From the NCBI GenBank assembly GCA_944320015.1, contig CALUFO010000002.1, positions 1 through 64,000 on the forward strand: a stretch of DNA of 64,000 nucleotides, read 5' to 3'. This DNA comes from an uncultured Barnesiella sp. (GTDB taxonomy: Bacteria; Bacteroidota; Bacteroidia; Bacteroidales; Barnesiellaceae). This document shows, in pieces, positions 33,537 to 42,545 of this stretch. Position numbers and translations under genes: made by a program. Within the stretch, counting starts at the first letter, position 1. Each line of letters begins with the position of its first letter. The notes under the pieces are model-generated. The model was given only the letters and a program-made list of their open reading frames with translations. It was not told the origin of the DNA and searched no databases.

Positions 33537-34985
33537 TTAGTCTTTATTTTGTTCTTGAATATTGGGCTCTTCGAGGCCGTAACCACGCTTTTTATCCTCG
33601 ATTTTCAGCCACAGCCCGAACAGCAAAGCCAGTACTCCCAGACTCGCAAAGATGAGCATCGGGGTGGTGTAGTTGTATTGCAGCGGGTCGGTAATGCCGG
33701 GATTGGAGATTCGCAGGGCGGCACCGATAATCATGGGGAATGAATAGAGCCCGATATTTTGAATCCAGAAGATAACGGCATAGGCCGAGCCCAGCAGTTT
33801 GTTGTCGACCAGTTTGGGAACCGAGGGCCACAACGAGGCCGGTACCAGCGAGAACGAGATACCCAATAGGATAATCGACAAGTAGGCCACGATGACTGCG
33901 GCTACCGTACCGGTGAGAGCCGGCAATACCAAGGCGAAAACCAAGTGGCAGGCAATCATCAACAGTGCGCCGAAGATAAGCATGGTGGCACCTTTTCCTT
34001 TATGGTCGAGGAAATTGCCCAGTATGGGGGTAATAGCCGCGGCTCCCAACGGGAAGACAAAGAACACCCAGCCGGCTTGTTCGGCTGTATAACCCAAGTT
34101 GCATTGCAACATGTTGATGGCATACTTTTGGAAAGGGAAAATTGCCGAGTAATAGAGCACACAGAGGAGGGCGACCAGCCAGAACACTTTACTCGAAAAG
34201 ATGAGTTTGAGGTCCGATATTTTGAAGGGGTCGTCTTTTTCTTCTCCGCTTTCGCCCATTTGCTGTTCGAGTTTCTTATCCATGAAGGCGTAGGTAATGA
34301 AGCAGATGAGACCGATAGCCAGCAGGATAACTGCCGCGAGAACGGGACGCGACACATCGACAGGCTCTATTTTGTTGGCTAAAACCGGGGAGCCCAGTAC
34401 GACAACAGCCACACCCACGCGGGCAATGGCCATTTCCACACCCATGGCGAGAGCCATCTCTTTGCCCTTGAACCATTTGACAATACCGCGCGAAACGGTG
34501 ATGCCGGCCATCTCCACACCGCAGCCGAAGAACATGAAACCGATAGCCGACATTTTGGCCGAGGCGGGCATGCCTTCGTAGAACGGGGTGATGTTCCACC
34601 ACTCCAAGGGGAGGTTCATAAAGCGGTTCATGAAAGCCTCGGCGCTGCTGCCTACGAAAGCGTTGCTCACGGCAAAATAGTTGATCGAGGCTCCTGCCAG
34701 CATCACGGCACCCGAGAGGACGGCGGTGAACCGAACGCCCATTTTATCCAAAATGATACCGGCAAAGATGAGGAAGAATACAAACACGTTCAAGAAGGTC
34801 TCCGAACCGGCGTAGTGTCCATAGGCGTCGGGCGACCAGCCTCTCGATGTTTGTAACAATTCTTGCAGCGGCGAGAGTATATCCATGAAGATATACCCAA
34901 AAAACATGGCACTTGCCAATAAGATAAGGGCCGTCCACCGTATGGCCGGGACGTCCTTCATCAATTGAGTCATTTTTTCAGTCAT
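33537..34985 (-). CDS. Major facilitator superfamily transporter
   Basis: A 482-aa inner-membrane protein with 12 or more hydrophobic segments. The first is ALILLASAMFFGYIFMDIL. The loop after helix 2 has the MFS signature FAGIILDKMGVRFTAVLSGA, and the second half repeats it (LGNFLDHKGKGATMLIFGALL). A charged central loop (EQQMGESGEEKDDPFKISDLKLIF, shortened here) separates the two bundles. The family resembles nitrate/oxalate-type antiporters, but the substrate cannot be read from the sequence. No metabolic genes adjoin it. It has a short gap to the outer-membrane protein downstream-in-genome and is probably its own unit. Confidence 0.9.
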   Translation of the reverse strand: MTEKMTQLMKDVPAIRWTALILLASAMFFGYIFMDILSPLQELLQTSRGWSPDAYGHYAGSETFLNVFVFFLIFAGIILDKMGVRFTAVLSGAVMLAGASINYFAVSNAFVGSSAEAFMNRFMNLPLEWWNITPFYEGMPASAKMSAIGFMFFGCGVEMAGITVSRGIVKWFKGKEMALAMGVEMAIARVGVAVVVLGSPVLANKIEPVDVSRPVLAAVILLAIGLICFITYAFMDKKLEQQMGESGEEKDDPFKISDLKLIFSSKVFWLVALLCVLYYSAIFPFQKYAINMLQCNLGYTAEQAGWVFFVFPLGAAAITPILGNFLDHKGKGATMLIFGALLMIACHLVFALVLPALTGTVAAVIVAYLSIILLGISFSLVPASLWPSVPKLVDNKLLGSAYAVIFWIQNIGLYSFPMIIGAALRISNPGITDPLQYNYTTPMLIFASLGVLALLFGLWLKIEDKKRGYGLEEPNIQEQNKD

Positions 34986-35016
34986 TGTGTTATGTGTTTT
35001 GTAATTTATTGATTGC

Positions 35017-35541
35017 TCAGAAATAGACCGAGAGTCCTATCTTCAACCCATACTGGTCGTATTTGTCGGTAAAACTATGTTTCCAGTAGAGAGCCGGGTC
35101 GAGCGAAATATTGTGGCTCACGAAGATGGCGTATCCCAGTTCGGCGCCTACATACAGGTAATCGTGACACGACGAGCTGCCGTTTTTGGGCTTGGACCAA
35201 GCGTGGGTATATCCAGCGTTTACTCCTATAAACAAGGTGGTGAGGGTATAGTATCGGATACTTCCCATCATATCTATGCTGTTGTTTCGATACTCTTTGT
35301 TCCATGCGAAATCGCCACCGAGACCTACCATCACCGCCAGATTGTTGGCAATGAAATTACCGGCTTCGACTTTCAGCCCGAGGTCGAACGCTTCATTCCC
35401 GGTCTCTTGGGTGTGGGTGCTGCCCAAATTGAATCCGCTCACTTGCGGGTTGACAATCCATGTGTTTTTGAGAATTTGAGCCGGGGCAGTCACCGACAAG
35501 CTGCCGATAAACAGAATGGCCCATATGATTTTCTTTGTCAT
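35017..35541 (-). CDS. Small outer-membrane beta-barrel protein
   Basis: A 174-aa protein with a signal peptide (IIWAILFIGSLSVTAPAQ) and alternating hydrophobic/aromatic strands, about eight in all. Examples are VSGFNLGSTHTQETGNEAFDLGLKVEAG, LAVMVGLGGDFAW and YGLKIGLSVYF, ending in the C-terminal aromatic Phe typical of barrels. It resembles OmpX/OprF-like 8-stranded barrels of Bacteroidetes. Its ligand and function are unknown. It reads in the same direction as the small membrane gene and the MFS gene. Confidence 0.85.
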   Translation of the reverse strand: MTKKIIWAILFIGSLSVTAPAQILKNTWIVNPQVSGFNLGSTHTQETGNEAFDLGLKVEAGNFIANNLAVMVGLGGDFAWNKEYRNNSIDMMGSIRYYTLTTLFIGVNAGYTHAWSKPKNGSSSCHDYLYVGAELGYAIFVSHNISLDPALYWKHSFTDKYDQYGLKIGLSVYF

Positions 35542-35565
35542 GACTCGATGAGATTAGAGGGTAGG

Positions 35566-35808
35566 TTACGATAGCTTGTCGTTTCGGAATATCCTTCGTT
35601 CCGAGGCGTCTTGTTTTTTCCGGCGTTCTTCCTTGATTTGTTCCCGTCGTTTCAAGGCCCAGCGCAATGCGATGATAATCAACAATGTGATAACGATGAT
35701 ACTGAAATATTCCCAGTAATTCCCGCTGAGGAGCATGCCTCTCCCGAAGTAGGCCATGACGGCCAAATAGATAACCAGCAATAACGGTATGATATTGTAT
35801 CGTTTCAT
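35566..35808 (-). CDS. Small two-helix membrane protein
   Basis: 80 aa. Two hydrophobic helices (IIPLLLVIYLAVMAYFG and YFSIIVITLLIIIAL) are followed by a strongly basic, charged tail (KRREQIKEERRKKQDASERR). It follows the exonuclease gene with a 1-bp gap, so it belongs to the yicC-to-exonuclease operon. Similar small proteins of unknown function are found at this place in related genomes; function not assigned. Confidence 0.75.
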   Translation of the reverse strand: MKRYNIIPLLLVIYLAVMAYFGRGMLLSGNYWEYFSIIVITLLIIIALRWALKRREQIKEERRKKQDASERRIFRNDKLS

Positions 35809-35809
35809 A

Positions 35810-36457
35810 TTATAAAGAAGATGAGGGGTGACGTAATAAAGTTTGGTTCAACGGAGAAATGAATTTTCCCTTTTGCAGCGCTTCGTATATCTTGATGCAG
35901 CTCCAAGCGTCGGTAGCGGCGTAGCGTTGTTGGCTTTCGCTCAGGTGGTCGGCTTCCCAATTGGAGAGTCGTTGGCCTTTGGAAATTTTTTTGCCCAGTA
36001 CGATGGCATAGATTTTTTGCAGGCTTTGGTCCTCGATGCCGAAATTTTTGACAAATTTCTGTAATTCCACGAAATTGCCGGGAGTGAACTGCCCGTCGTT
36101 GAGGCGGTTCAACATGCAAAAATCGTCTTTGAGCGAGATGCCCACCTTCAACAAATGTTCGTCTTCGAGCAGGTTTTTCAGAGCCGGAGCAAATCCCATG
36201 CGGTTGATTCGGAACAAGTAGCAGGTGTCGTGAGTCGATAGTTGCACGAGGGCTACTTGGTTGCTTTTACCCTTTTTGAATGTAGGGCGGGTTTCGGTAT
36301 CGAAGCCGATAATTTTTTCACGACGTAAGTGCGCGATGGCGCTCTCGGCACTCTCCTCGGTATCGATGACGACAATCCGGCCCGGGAATGATTCTACGGG
36401 TAGGGTGGCAATGGTTTCTTTGCTGATTTTTATTTTATCCGATATATTGTTTTCCAT
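35810..36457 (-). CDS. 3'-5' exonuclease of the DEDD/RNase D family
   Basis: A 215-aa protein with the DEDDy motifs: IIGFDTETRP (ExoI, Asp-Glu), KVGISLKDDFCML (ExoII, Asp) and QQRYAATDAWSCIKIY (ExoIII, Tyr-x3-Asp). It has only the nuclease domain, without HRDC domains. Such proteins trim RNA or DNA 3' ends. The gene lies between the DUF5063 gene and the small membrane gene, with 6-bp and 1-bp gaps. Confidence 0.92.
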   Translation of the reverse strand: MENNISDKIKISKETIATLPVESFPGRIVVIDTEESAESAIAHLRREKIIGFDTETRPTFKKGKSNQVALVQLSTHDTCYLFRINRMGFAPALKNLLEDEHLLKVGISLKDDFCMLNRLNDGQFTPGNFVELQKFVKNFGIEDQSLQKIYAIVLGKKISKGQRLSNWEADHLSESQQRYAATDAWSCIKIYEALQKGKFISPLNQTLLRHPSSSL

Positions 36458-36463
36458 AATTCT

Positions 36464-37108
36464 TTAATCCAACTCGTCGTTCAGTCTGTTGAAAATATCG
36501 TCTTCACTTTGCTGACGGCCGAATATGTCGGTGTAATTGTTGGCTTGTGTGTGATGATGGTGCCCGCAGTCGCAATGGTCGTCGCACTCCTCTTCATCGC
36601 TGTCGGGCGAGTACTTGATGCCGTGCAGCGCGCGCAACACGTTGACCAACTGTTGCCCCCAGTATGAGACGAAATTTTCGTAACATACATACAAGGCTTC
36701 GAGCATTTGAGGCTCGTTGCCCAACCGGTAAACCGAGATAAAGTCTTTCAAATCTTGGTAGATATCGGCGAGCCCCTCCGAGATGCTGGCGGCCAGTGGC
36801 TCCTCGCTGTACTTCATGTCGGTTTGGAATACTTCCAAGTAACTGTCTTCTTCGCCCAACAGGCTTTCGATGCCGATGCGGATACTCTCATAGATATTTT
36901 CGGTGACGAATTTTTCGGGGTAGCTCTCTTCCTCGGGTTCCTCGGGCGACAATAAAGTCGCTTTCAGATAGAGGAGCGGGAGTATTTTGATGATTTTGTC
37001 GACAAACTCCTCCTTTTCCAATTCGGGAGTCCGCTCGATAAACGCGCAATATTCGGCGCTGACCGTGACAAACTCAATGATATTTTTTGAATAAATACGT
37101 TCGTCCAT
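36464..37108 (-). CDS. DUF5063 family protein
   Basis: A 214-aa acidic, all-helical cytoplasmic protein. The start FVTVSAEYCAFIERTPELEKEEFVD and KILPLLYLKATLL correspond to the DUF5063 family. Near the C-terminus a histidine/cysteine-rich stretch (CDDHCDCGHHHHTQANN) could bind metal. It lies between nadD and the exonuclease gene within the operon. Function unknown; the His-Cys segment may be a local metal store or a variable tail. Confidence 0.88.
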   Translation of the reverse strand: MDERIYSKNIIEFVTVSAEYCAFIERTPELEKEEFVDKIIKILPLLYLKATLLSPEEPEEESYPEKFVTENIYESIRIGIESLLGEEDSYLEVFQTDMKYSEEPLAASISEGLADIYQDLKDFISVYRLGNEPQMLEALYVCYENFVSYWGQQLVNVLRALHGIKYSPDSDEEECDDHCDCGHHHHTQANNYTDIFGRQQSEDDIFNRLNDELD

Positions 37109-37114
37109 AATTGG

Positions 37115-37699
37115 TTATTTTTGATAAAGCCCGTGGCTGGTTATATAATCATATACCGACTGGGGTACAAAGTAATTCATGTTTTTCCCCGAGGCGATAC
37201 CTTCTCGTATTCGAGTGGAAGAAATTTCGATGACAGGCGCATGGCAATATCTCACGGTAGGCGGGAGAGCCGTTTCGTCGACTTCATAGCTTCGGCGGGG
37301 ATAGATCACGATGCGATATTCCGCGATAATTCGTTCACTCTCTTTCCACCGGTTGAACAGGAGCCAGTTGTCGGCTCCGATAACGAGGGTGAACTCCCGT
37401 TCGGGATATTGCTCCCGCAGGAAGTCGAGAGTCTGTATGGTATAAGAGGGGAGGGGCAACGAAAACTCTATGTCGGTAGCTTTGATTTTAGGGTTTCCGG
37501 TTACAGCCCGGCGCAACATTTCGATGCGGTGTTTATCGGCTTGGCACGACAACTTTTCTCGCAGCGGATTTTGGGGTGTCACCGAAATCCATATTTCGTC
37601 AAACCCTTCGTACTCGCACAGATAATTGGCCAGTATGAGGTGCCCCGAGTGGACCGGGTTGAATGTGCCTGAGAAAAATGCTGTCTTGATCGGTTGCAT
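37115..37699 (-). CDS. nadD: Nicotinate-nucleotide adenylyltransferase
   Basis: NadD turns nicotinate mononucleotide and ATP into deamido-NAD, a step of NAD synthesis. The 194-aa protein starts with FFSGTFNPVHSGHLILANYL (nucleotidyltransferase HxGH motif). It has TPQNPLREK, FTLVIGADNWLLF and the C-terminal ISSTRIREGIASGKNM (ISSTxIR). Length is typical. The gap to gmk is 2 bp, so translation is coupled. Confidence 0.97.
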   Translation of the reverse strand: MQPIKTAFFSGTFNPVHSGHLILANYLCEYEGFDEIWISVTPQNPLREKLSCQADKHRIEMLRRAVTGNPKIKATDIEFSLPLPSYTIQTLDFLREQYPEREFTLVIGADNWLLFNRWKESERIIAEYRIVIYPRRSYEVDETALPPTVRYCHAPVIEISSTRIREGIASGKNMNYFVPQSVYDYITSHGLYQK

Positions 37700-37701
37700 C
37701 G

Positions 37702-38280
37702 CTATTGGGGATTATCGATAAACTGTCGTATGAGGTGATAGGCTTCGGCTTGGGCTTTCTCCAAAACATCGTTGACGATAATTTTGTCGAACCGTGGCGC
37801 GAAAGATAGTTCATATTCGGCCTTGGCTATGCGGCTGGCGATAACCTCGGGCGTATCGGTCGCTCTATTTTTGAGCCGTTTTTCCAACTCTTTTATACTG
37901 GGAGGTTGGATAAACAGGGCGAGGGCTTGGTCGCCGTAATATTTCTTGATGTTGAGTCCTCCCACTACATCGACATCGAAAATGACATTCTTCCCCGAGT
38001 TGAGGATACGTTCTACTTCGCTTTTCAATGTTCCGTAGAATTTGCCGGCATAAACCTCTTCATATTCCAGAAACTCATCGTTGGCGATGCGCGATTTGAA
38101 CTCTTCGGGAGAAATGAAATAATACTCTACCCCGTTCTGTTCGCTCCCTCTGGGCGCGCGGCTGGTGGCCGATATAGAGAACGAAAGGTTCAAATCTTTG
38201 TTCAGCAGCGATTGTATAATCGTCGATTTTCCCGAACCCGACGGGGCGGAGAATATAATCAGCTTACCTCTTTTTTCCAT
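37702..38280 (-). CDS. gmk: Guanylate kinase
   Basis: Gmk phosphorylates GMP to GDP. The 192-aa protein has the P-loop SAPSGSGKST (about 11-20), the GMP-binding SATSRAPRGSEQNGVEYYF, YYGTLKSEVE and VDVVGGLNIKKYYGDQALALFI. Length and motif order are normal. Start and stop codons overlap with yicC (position 38280) and lie 2 bp from nadD, so they form one operon. Confidence 0.98.
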   Translation of the reverse strand: MEKRGKLIIFSAPSGSGKSTIIQSLLNKDLNLSFSISATSRAPRGSEQNGVEYYFISPEEFKSRIANDEFLEYEEVYAGKFYGTLKSEVERILNSGKNVIFDVDVVGGLNIKKYYGDQALALFIQPPSIKELEKRLKNRATDTPEVIASRIAKAEYELSFAPRFDKIIVNDVLEKAQAEAYHLIRQFIDNPQ

Positions 38281-39152
38281 TACATTACGTTTAAGACTTG
38301 CTCTTTGATTTGTTCCAATTCGTCTTTCATGCGCACGACGATGCGTTGCATTTCGGCATGGTTCGACTTGGAGCCGAGAGTGTTGATTTCACGTCCCATT
38401 TCCTGGCTGATGAATCCCAGTTTTTTCCCTTGTCCCTTGCCGGCCTGCATGGTTTCGAGGAAATATTTCAAATGATTGTCGAGCCGGTTTTTCTCTTCGT
38501 TGATGTCGAGTTTCTCGATATAGAATATCATTTCCTGCTCGAATCGGTTTTTATCGTAATCGAAGTTGTCGATTTTGGTCAACGCGTCGACGATGCGTCC
38601 TTTAATCTTTTCGATACGCTCTTTTTCATACGGCCCTACCTCTTGCAACAACCGGGCTATATTGGCGATTTTCTCTTCAAAGAGGTGTTGCAACATGGCG
38701 CCCTCCTGTATGCGAAACTCTTCCAGTTGCGAAATAGCGTCGTCGACCGCTTTTTTCAGGGCGGCCACTTCGCTCTCGTCGATTTCTTGACTTTCGGTGC
38801 TCAACGCATCGGGTAGGCGCAACAGGGTGGTAAACCAGTCCTCGGGCAAAGCGACGCCCAGTTTCTCCGAAGCCTCTTTGACTTGTTGCACATATCCTTC
38901 CAGCACAGGTATATTTATTTGGGCAGAAGCCCCTTTGCCTATCGATTCGCTATATACGAGAAAATCTACTTTCCCGCGCTCCAGCCGGCGGGCTATCTCG
39001 GAGCGGATTTCCATTTCCAGTTCTCTGTATTGCTGGGGAATGCGGGTCGATAAATCGAGTTGTTTGCTATTCAGCGATTTTATTTCAACGGTTATTTTTT
39101 TGTGCGGCAACTCCACTACGGATTTGCCGAAACCGGTCATAGATTGTATCAT
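38280..39152 (-). CDS. YicC/YloC family endoribonuclease
   Basis: A 290-aa protein. The N-terminal YicC_N domain opens with MIQSMTGFGKS, and the C-terminal DUF1732 domain ends with GREINTLGSKSNHAEMQRIVVRMKDELEQIKEQVLNV. Family members act as endoribonucleases; the E. coli and Bacillus proteins influence small RNA turnover. It is the first gene of the yicC-gmk-nadD operon, an arrangement conserved in many Bacteroidetes and Firmicutes. Confidence 0.95.
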   Translation of the reverse strand: MIQSMTGFGKSVVELPHKKITVEIKSLNSKQLDLSTRIPQQYRELEMEIRSEIARRLERGKVDFLVYSESIGKGASAQINIPVLEGYVQQVKEASEKLGVALPEDWFTTLLRLPDALSTESQEIDESEVAALKKAVDDAISQLEEFRIQEGAMLQHLFEEKIANIARLLQEVGPYEKERIEKIKGRIVDALTKIDNFDYDKNRFEQEMIFYIEKLDINEEKNRLDNHLKYFLETMQAGKGQGKKLGFISQEMGREINTLGSKSNHAEMQRIVVRMKDELEQIKEQVLNVM

Positions 39153-39223
39153 AAGCCTGTAAATGTTTTTGCAAATTTAATCTTAATTCCGTTGAGAAAG
39201 CAACAATATTGAAAAAAAAGCGC

Positions 39224-39258
39224 TAATTTTGTACACTCATTAACGCTATGATAGCGTT
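39224..39258 (+). promoter_or_regulatory. -7 element and palindrome upstream of tsaB
   Basis: TAATTTTG (39224-39231) matches TAnnTTTG. Just after it comes a perfect 17-bp palindrome AACGCTAT-g-ATAGCGTT (39242-39258). It would lie at the start of the transcript and may be an operator or an RNA hairpin. Confidence 0.4.
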
Positions 39259-39313
39259 TGCCTGTCTCTTTGCCGGACGAGAGGCGGGAGAAGAATTGTT
39301 TATCGATAGAATT

Positions 39314-40006
39314 ATGCCGAATATCATACATATAGAGACTTCTACGTCGGTTTGCTCCGCCGCGCTTTCTCGTGATGGCGTCGTGCAATGCCATTTCGAG
39401 AATTTCGACGGGCCTTCGCACGCCTCGTTGCTGGGCGCTTATGTAAAAGAGTTGATGACTTTTGCCCGGGACAAAGAGATAAAAGTCGAAGCCGTCGCCG
39501 TGAGCAGCGGCCCCGGCTCATATACCGGGTTGCGCATCGGGGTCTCCGAGGCCAAAGGCCTTTGCTTTGGGCTGGGGGTACCCCTCATTTCGGTGCCGAC
39601 CTTGGAACTGCTGGCGTGTGCGACCATGTTTCGGAACTATTTCGAGGAAGATGTGTTATACTGTCCGATGATCGATGCCCGTCGTATGGAAGTCTATGCC
39701 GCCGTTTATGACAATGCGTTGAACAGTGTGGCTCCGGTAGGTGCCTATGTGGTCGACGAGCACACGTTTGCCCATTTGCTGGACAACCACCGCATTGTAT
39801 TCTCGGGCGACGGTTCGACCAAATGCAAAGAGGTGATCAAGCACCCCAATGCCATATTCGTAGACAATATCGTGCCGTTGGCAACCGATATGCTGGCGCT
39901 TGCCGAGCGGGCATTCCGCAATGGAAAATTTGAAGATGTGGCCTATTTCGAGCCTTTCTATTTGAAAGAATTTATCGCCACAACCCCTAAGAATAAAGTA
40001 TTATAG
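39314..40006 (+). CDS. tsaB: tRNA threonylcarbamoyladenosine biosynthesis protein TsaB
   Basis: TsaB is the partner of TsaD in making N6-threonylcarbamoyladenosine at tRNA position 37. The 230-aa protein has the ASKHA ATPase-like N-terminus (MPNIIHIETSTSVCSAAL) and a long central SSGPGSYTGLRIGVSEAKGL, the family signature. YCPMIDARRMEVYAAVY follows. I use the ATG at 39314, because the upstream extension to 39248 lies in the palindrome and is not homologous. Next comes the DUF4290 gene, 23 bp later. Confidence 0.95.
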   Translation: MPNIIHIETSTSVCSAALSRDGVVQCHFENFDGPSHASLLGAYVKELMTFARDKEIKVEAVAVSSGPGSYTGLRIGVSEAKGLCFGLGVPLISVPTLELLACATMFRNYFEEDVLYCPMIDARRMEVYAAVYDNALNSVAPVGAYVVDEHTFAHLLDNHRIVFSGDGSTKCKEVIKHPNAIFVDNIVPLATDMLALAERAFRNGKFEDVAYFEPFYLKEFIATTPKNKVL

Positions 40007-40029
40007 CCTCAAAAAAACAATAAAAAATT

Positions 40030-40635
40030 ATGCAATATACATCGGAACTGAAAAGACTTGTATTGCCCGAGTATGGCCGTAATGTGCAACAAATGGTCGA
40101 CCACTGCATGACGATCGAGGATCGGGCCGAACGTACCCGCTGCGCCAATACGATTATCAATATCATGGGAAACCTCTTCCCGCATTTGCGCGACATCGAT
40201 GATTTCAAGCATAAACTGTGGGATCATTTGGCTATCATGTCCGATTTCAAATTGGATATCGACTATCCCTATGAAATTATACGGAAAGAGAACCTGCATA
40301 CAGCGCCCGATCCCATACCCTACCAAGTGTCGCCAATCAAGTATCGCCACTATGGCAAGATTATGGAGGAGATGTTGAAGAAAGCCGAGGCGATGCCCGA
40401 GGGCGAAGAACGCGACGCGCTCGTATCCATGCTGGCCAACCACATGAAAAAACTCTTTTACCAGTGGAACAAAGATTCGGTGGAAGACGAAAAGATATTG
40501 AAAGACCTGAAAGAATATACCCATGGGGTAATCGACCTCGATGCCGCGTCGTATCATTTGCGCGATGTGAAGGAGCCTGTGGTGCAGCAGCCACGAGGCA
40601 AGTCAAAAAATAATTCAAAAAAAGCGGGTAAATAA
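40030..40635 (+). CDS. DUF4290 family protein
   Basis: A 201-aa cytoplasmic, mostly helical protein. Family blocks are YTSELKRLVLPEYGRNVQQMVDHC, INIMGNLFPHLRD and FKHKLWDHLAIMSDFKLDID. The C-terminal tail is basic and low complexity (KSKNNSKKAGK). Members are confined to Bacteroidetes and often sit next to murA, as here. The function is unknown. A terminator overlaps the stop codon. Confidence 0.9.
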   Translation: MQYTSELKRLVLPEYGRNVQQMVDHCMTIEDRAERTRCANTIINIMGNLFPHLRDIDDFKHKLWDHLAIMSDFKLDIDYPYEIIRKENLHTAPDPIPYQVSPIKYRHYGKIMEEMLKKAEAMPEGEERDALVSMLANHMKKLFYQWNKDSVEDEKILKDLKEYTHGVIDLDAASYHLRDVKEPVVQQPRGKSKNNSKKAGK

Positions 40636-40648
40636 CCGCTTTTTTTTG
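40617..40648 (+). terminator. Terminator spanning the DUF4290 stop codon
   Basis: The stem AGCGG / CCGCT with loop GTAAATAA (containing the TAA stop) is followed by TTTTTTTT. Readthrough to murA may be partial. Confidence 0.7.
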
Positions 40649-40682
40649 TATCTTTCACTCATTAACCTTAAAGGACAAGAGT

Positions 40683-41987
40683 ATGGCATCTTTTATTATC
40701 GAAGGCGGGCATCGTCTGAACGGAGAATTGATACCGCAAGGAGCTAAGAATGAGGCGTTGGAAATTTTATGCGCAACCCTGTTGACCCCCGAGGAGGTGA
40801 AGGTTTACAATATCCCCGATATTCTCGATGTGAATAATTTGATACAACTGTTACGGGATTTAGGCGTGAAAGTAAAGCGTATCGGATTGAACGCATACAG
40901 TTTCAAAGCCGATAAAATAAACCTCGATTATCTCGATAGTGACGAATTTTTACAGAAAGGGGCGGCCTTGCGAGGGTCGGTCATGATTATCGGGCCGTTG
41001 ATTGCCCGTTTCGGCTATGCCGTCCTGCCCAAACCGGGAGGCGATAAAATAGGCCGTCGCCGGTTGGATACCCACTTCCTCGGCATCCAGAAACTGGGCG
41101 CTTCGTTTACCTATTGTCCCAAGGCACAGCGCTATGAAATCAAGGCCGAGAAACTCACCGGCAGCTACATGCTGCTCGACGAGGCTTCGGTAACAGGAAC
41201 GGCCAATATTCTCATGGCAGCCGTCTTGGCCGAAGGCGACACGACGATTTATAATGCGGCGTGTGAACCCTATTTGCAACAACTCTCGAAGATGCTCAAC
41301 CGCATGGGGGCGCATATCGAGGGGATAGGTTCCAATTTGTTGACGGTGCATGGCGTGACGTCGTTGAAGGGCTGTGAACACACGATACTCCCCGATATGA
41401 TCGAGGTGGGAAGTTTTATCGGTATGGCGGCCATGACCCATTCCGATATTACAATCAAGAATGTGTCGTACAACGATTTGGGAATCATTCCCGACAGTTT
41501 CCGCCGATTGGGCATTACCGTAGAACAGCAAGGCGACGACATACACATTCCCGAGCACGAGTGTTACGAGATAGAAACCTTTATCGACGGGTCGATTATG
41601 ACCTTTGCCGATGCGCCGTGGCCGGGACTCACCCCCGACTTGCTGAGTGTTTTTCTCGTGGTGGCCACGCAGGCGAAAGGTAGTGTGCTGATTCACCAAA
41701 AGATGTTTGAGAGCCGCTTGTTCTTTGTCGATAAACTTATCGATATGGGGGCGCAGATTATTCTTTGCGACCCGCACCGGGCCGCTGTCATCGGGCAGGC
41801 TCATGCCCACACGCTGCGGGCTGCCAATATGGTTTCGCCCGATATTCGAGCCGGTATAGCCCTGCTTATCGCCGCCATGAGTGCCGACGGGACAAGCCGC
41901 ATTCACAACATCGACCAAATAGACCGGGGCTATCAGGATATAGACAAGCGCCTCAATGCGATAGGAGCGCGCATTACCCGATTATAA
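40683..41987 (+). CDS. murA: UDP-N-acetylglucosamine 1-carboxyvinyltransferase with Asp in the active site
   Basis: MurA transfers enolpyruvate from PEP to UDP-GlcNAc, the first committed step of peptidoglycan synthesis. The 434-aa protein has IIEGGHRLNGELIPQGAKNEA (Lys), a PGGDKIGRRRLDTHF loop and DEASVTGTANILMAAVLAEG. A C-terminal PWPGLTPDLLSVFLV and RAGIALLIAAMSADGTSRI complete the fold. In most bacteria the loop has Cys (PGGC); here it is Asp121 (codon at 41043). Cys-to-Asp versions are active but do not react with fosfomycin. It is followed by rimM. Confidence 0.97.
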   Translation: MASFIIEGGHRLNGELIPQGAKNEALEILCATLLTPEEVKVYNIPDILDVNNLIQLLRDLGVKVKRIGLNAYSFKADKINLDYLDSDEFLQKGAALRGSVMIIGPLIARFGYAVLPKPGGDKIGRRRLDTHFLGIQKLGASFTYCPKAQRYEIKAEKLTGSYMLLDEASVTGTANILMAAVLAEGDTTIYNAACEPYLQQLSKMLNRMGAHIEGIGSNLLTVHGVTSLKGCEHTILPDMIEVGSFIGMAAMTHSDITIKNVSYNDLGIIPDSFRRLGITVEQQGDDIHIPEHECYEIETFIDGSIMTFADAPWPGLTPDLLSVFLVVATQAKGSVLIHQKMFESRLFFVDKLIDMGAQIILCDPHRAAVIGQAHAHTLRAANMVSPDIRAGIALLIAAMSADGTSRIHNIDQIDRGYQDIDKRLNAIGARITRL

Positions 41988-42004
41988 AGACACGAGGAGA
42001 TAGC

Positions 42005-42523
42005 ATGATTACAAGAGAAGAGTTGATAAAGATAGGGCGGTTCAACAAGCCGCATGGCGTAAAAGGAGAATTGTCGTTTACCTTTACCGACGATATATTC
42101 GACCGTACCGATTGTCCCTATATCGTGTGTGAGATCGACGGCATATTCGTCCCTTTTTTCATTGAGGAGTATCGTTTCAAAAGCGATACAACAGCTCTAT
42201 TGAAACTCGAAGATGTGGACAACGAGCAGGAGGCTCGAGCCTTTTCCCTGCTCGACGTCTATTTCCCCAAGTCCTATTACGATACCGCGGCCGATGAAGA
42301 GGCTCCGGGCGACTATTTCATAGGGTTCACTGTCGTCGACAATGAAATGGGCGAGTTGGGCGAAATTGTTTCGATCGACGATTCGACCGAAAATGTACTT
42401 TTTGAAATCGACCACAACGGGCGGGCGTTGCTTATCCCGGCGGTCGATGAGTTTGTGAACGAAGTCGACGAGGAGAATCGCAAGTTGTACATGAATATCC
42501 CCGAAGGATTATTGGATTTGTAA
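42005..42523 (+). CDS. rimM: 16S rRNA processing protein RimM
   Basis: RimM binds S19 and helps mature the 30S head. The 172-aa protein has the N-terminal IGRFNKPHGVKGELSF block and a C-terminal PRC-like barrel (YFIGFTVVDNEMGELGEIVSI, LLIPAVDEFVNEVD). I choose the ATG at 42005, 18 bp after the murA stop. The open frame upstream, to 41765, is a shadow of murA. Probably co-transcribed with murA and the nitroreductase gene. Confidence 0.96.
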   Translation: MITREELIKIGRFNKPHGVKGELSFTFTDDIFDRTDCPYIVCEIDGIFVPFFIEEYRFKSDTTALLKLEDVDNEQEARAFSLLDVYFPKSYYDTAADEEAPGDYFIGFTVVDNEMGELGEIVSIDDSTENVLFEIDHNGRALLIPAVDEFVNEVDEENRKLYMNIPEGLLDL

Positions 42524-42545
42524 ACAATATAAAGATAAAAAGACA

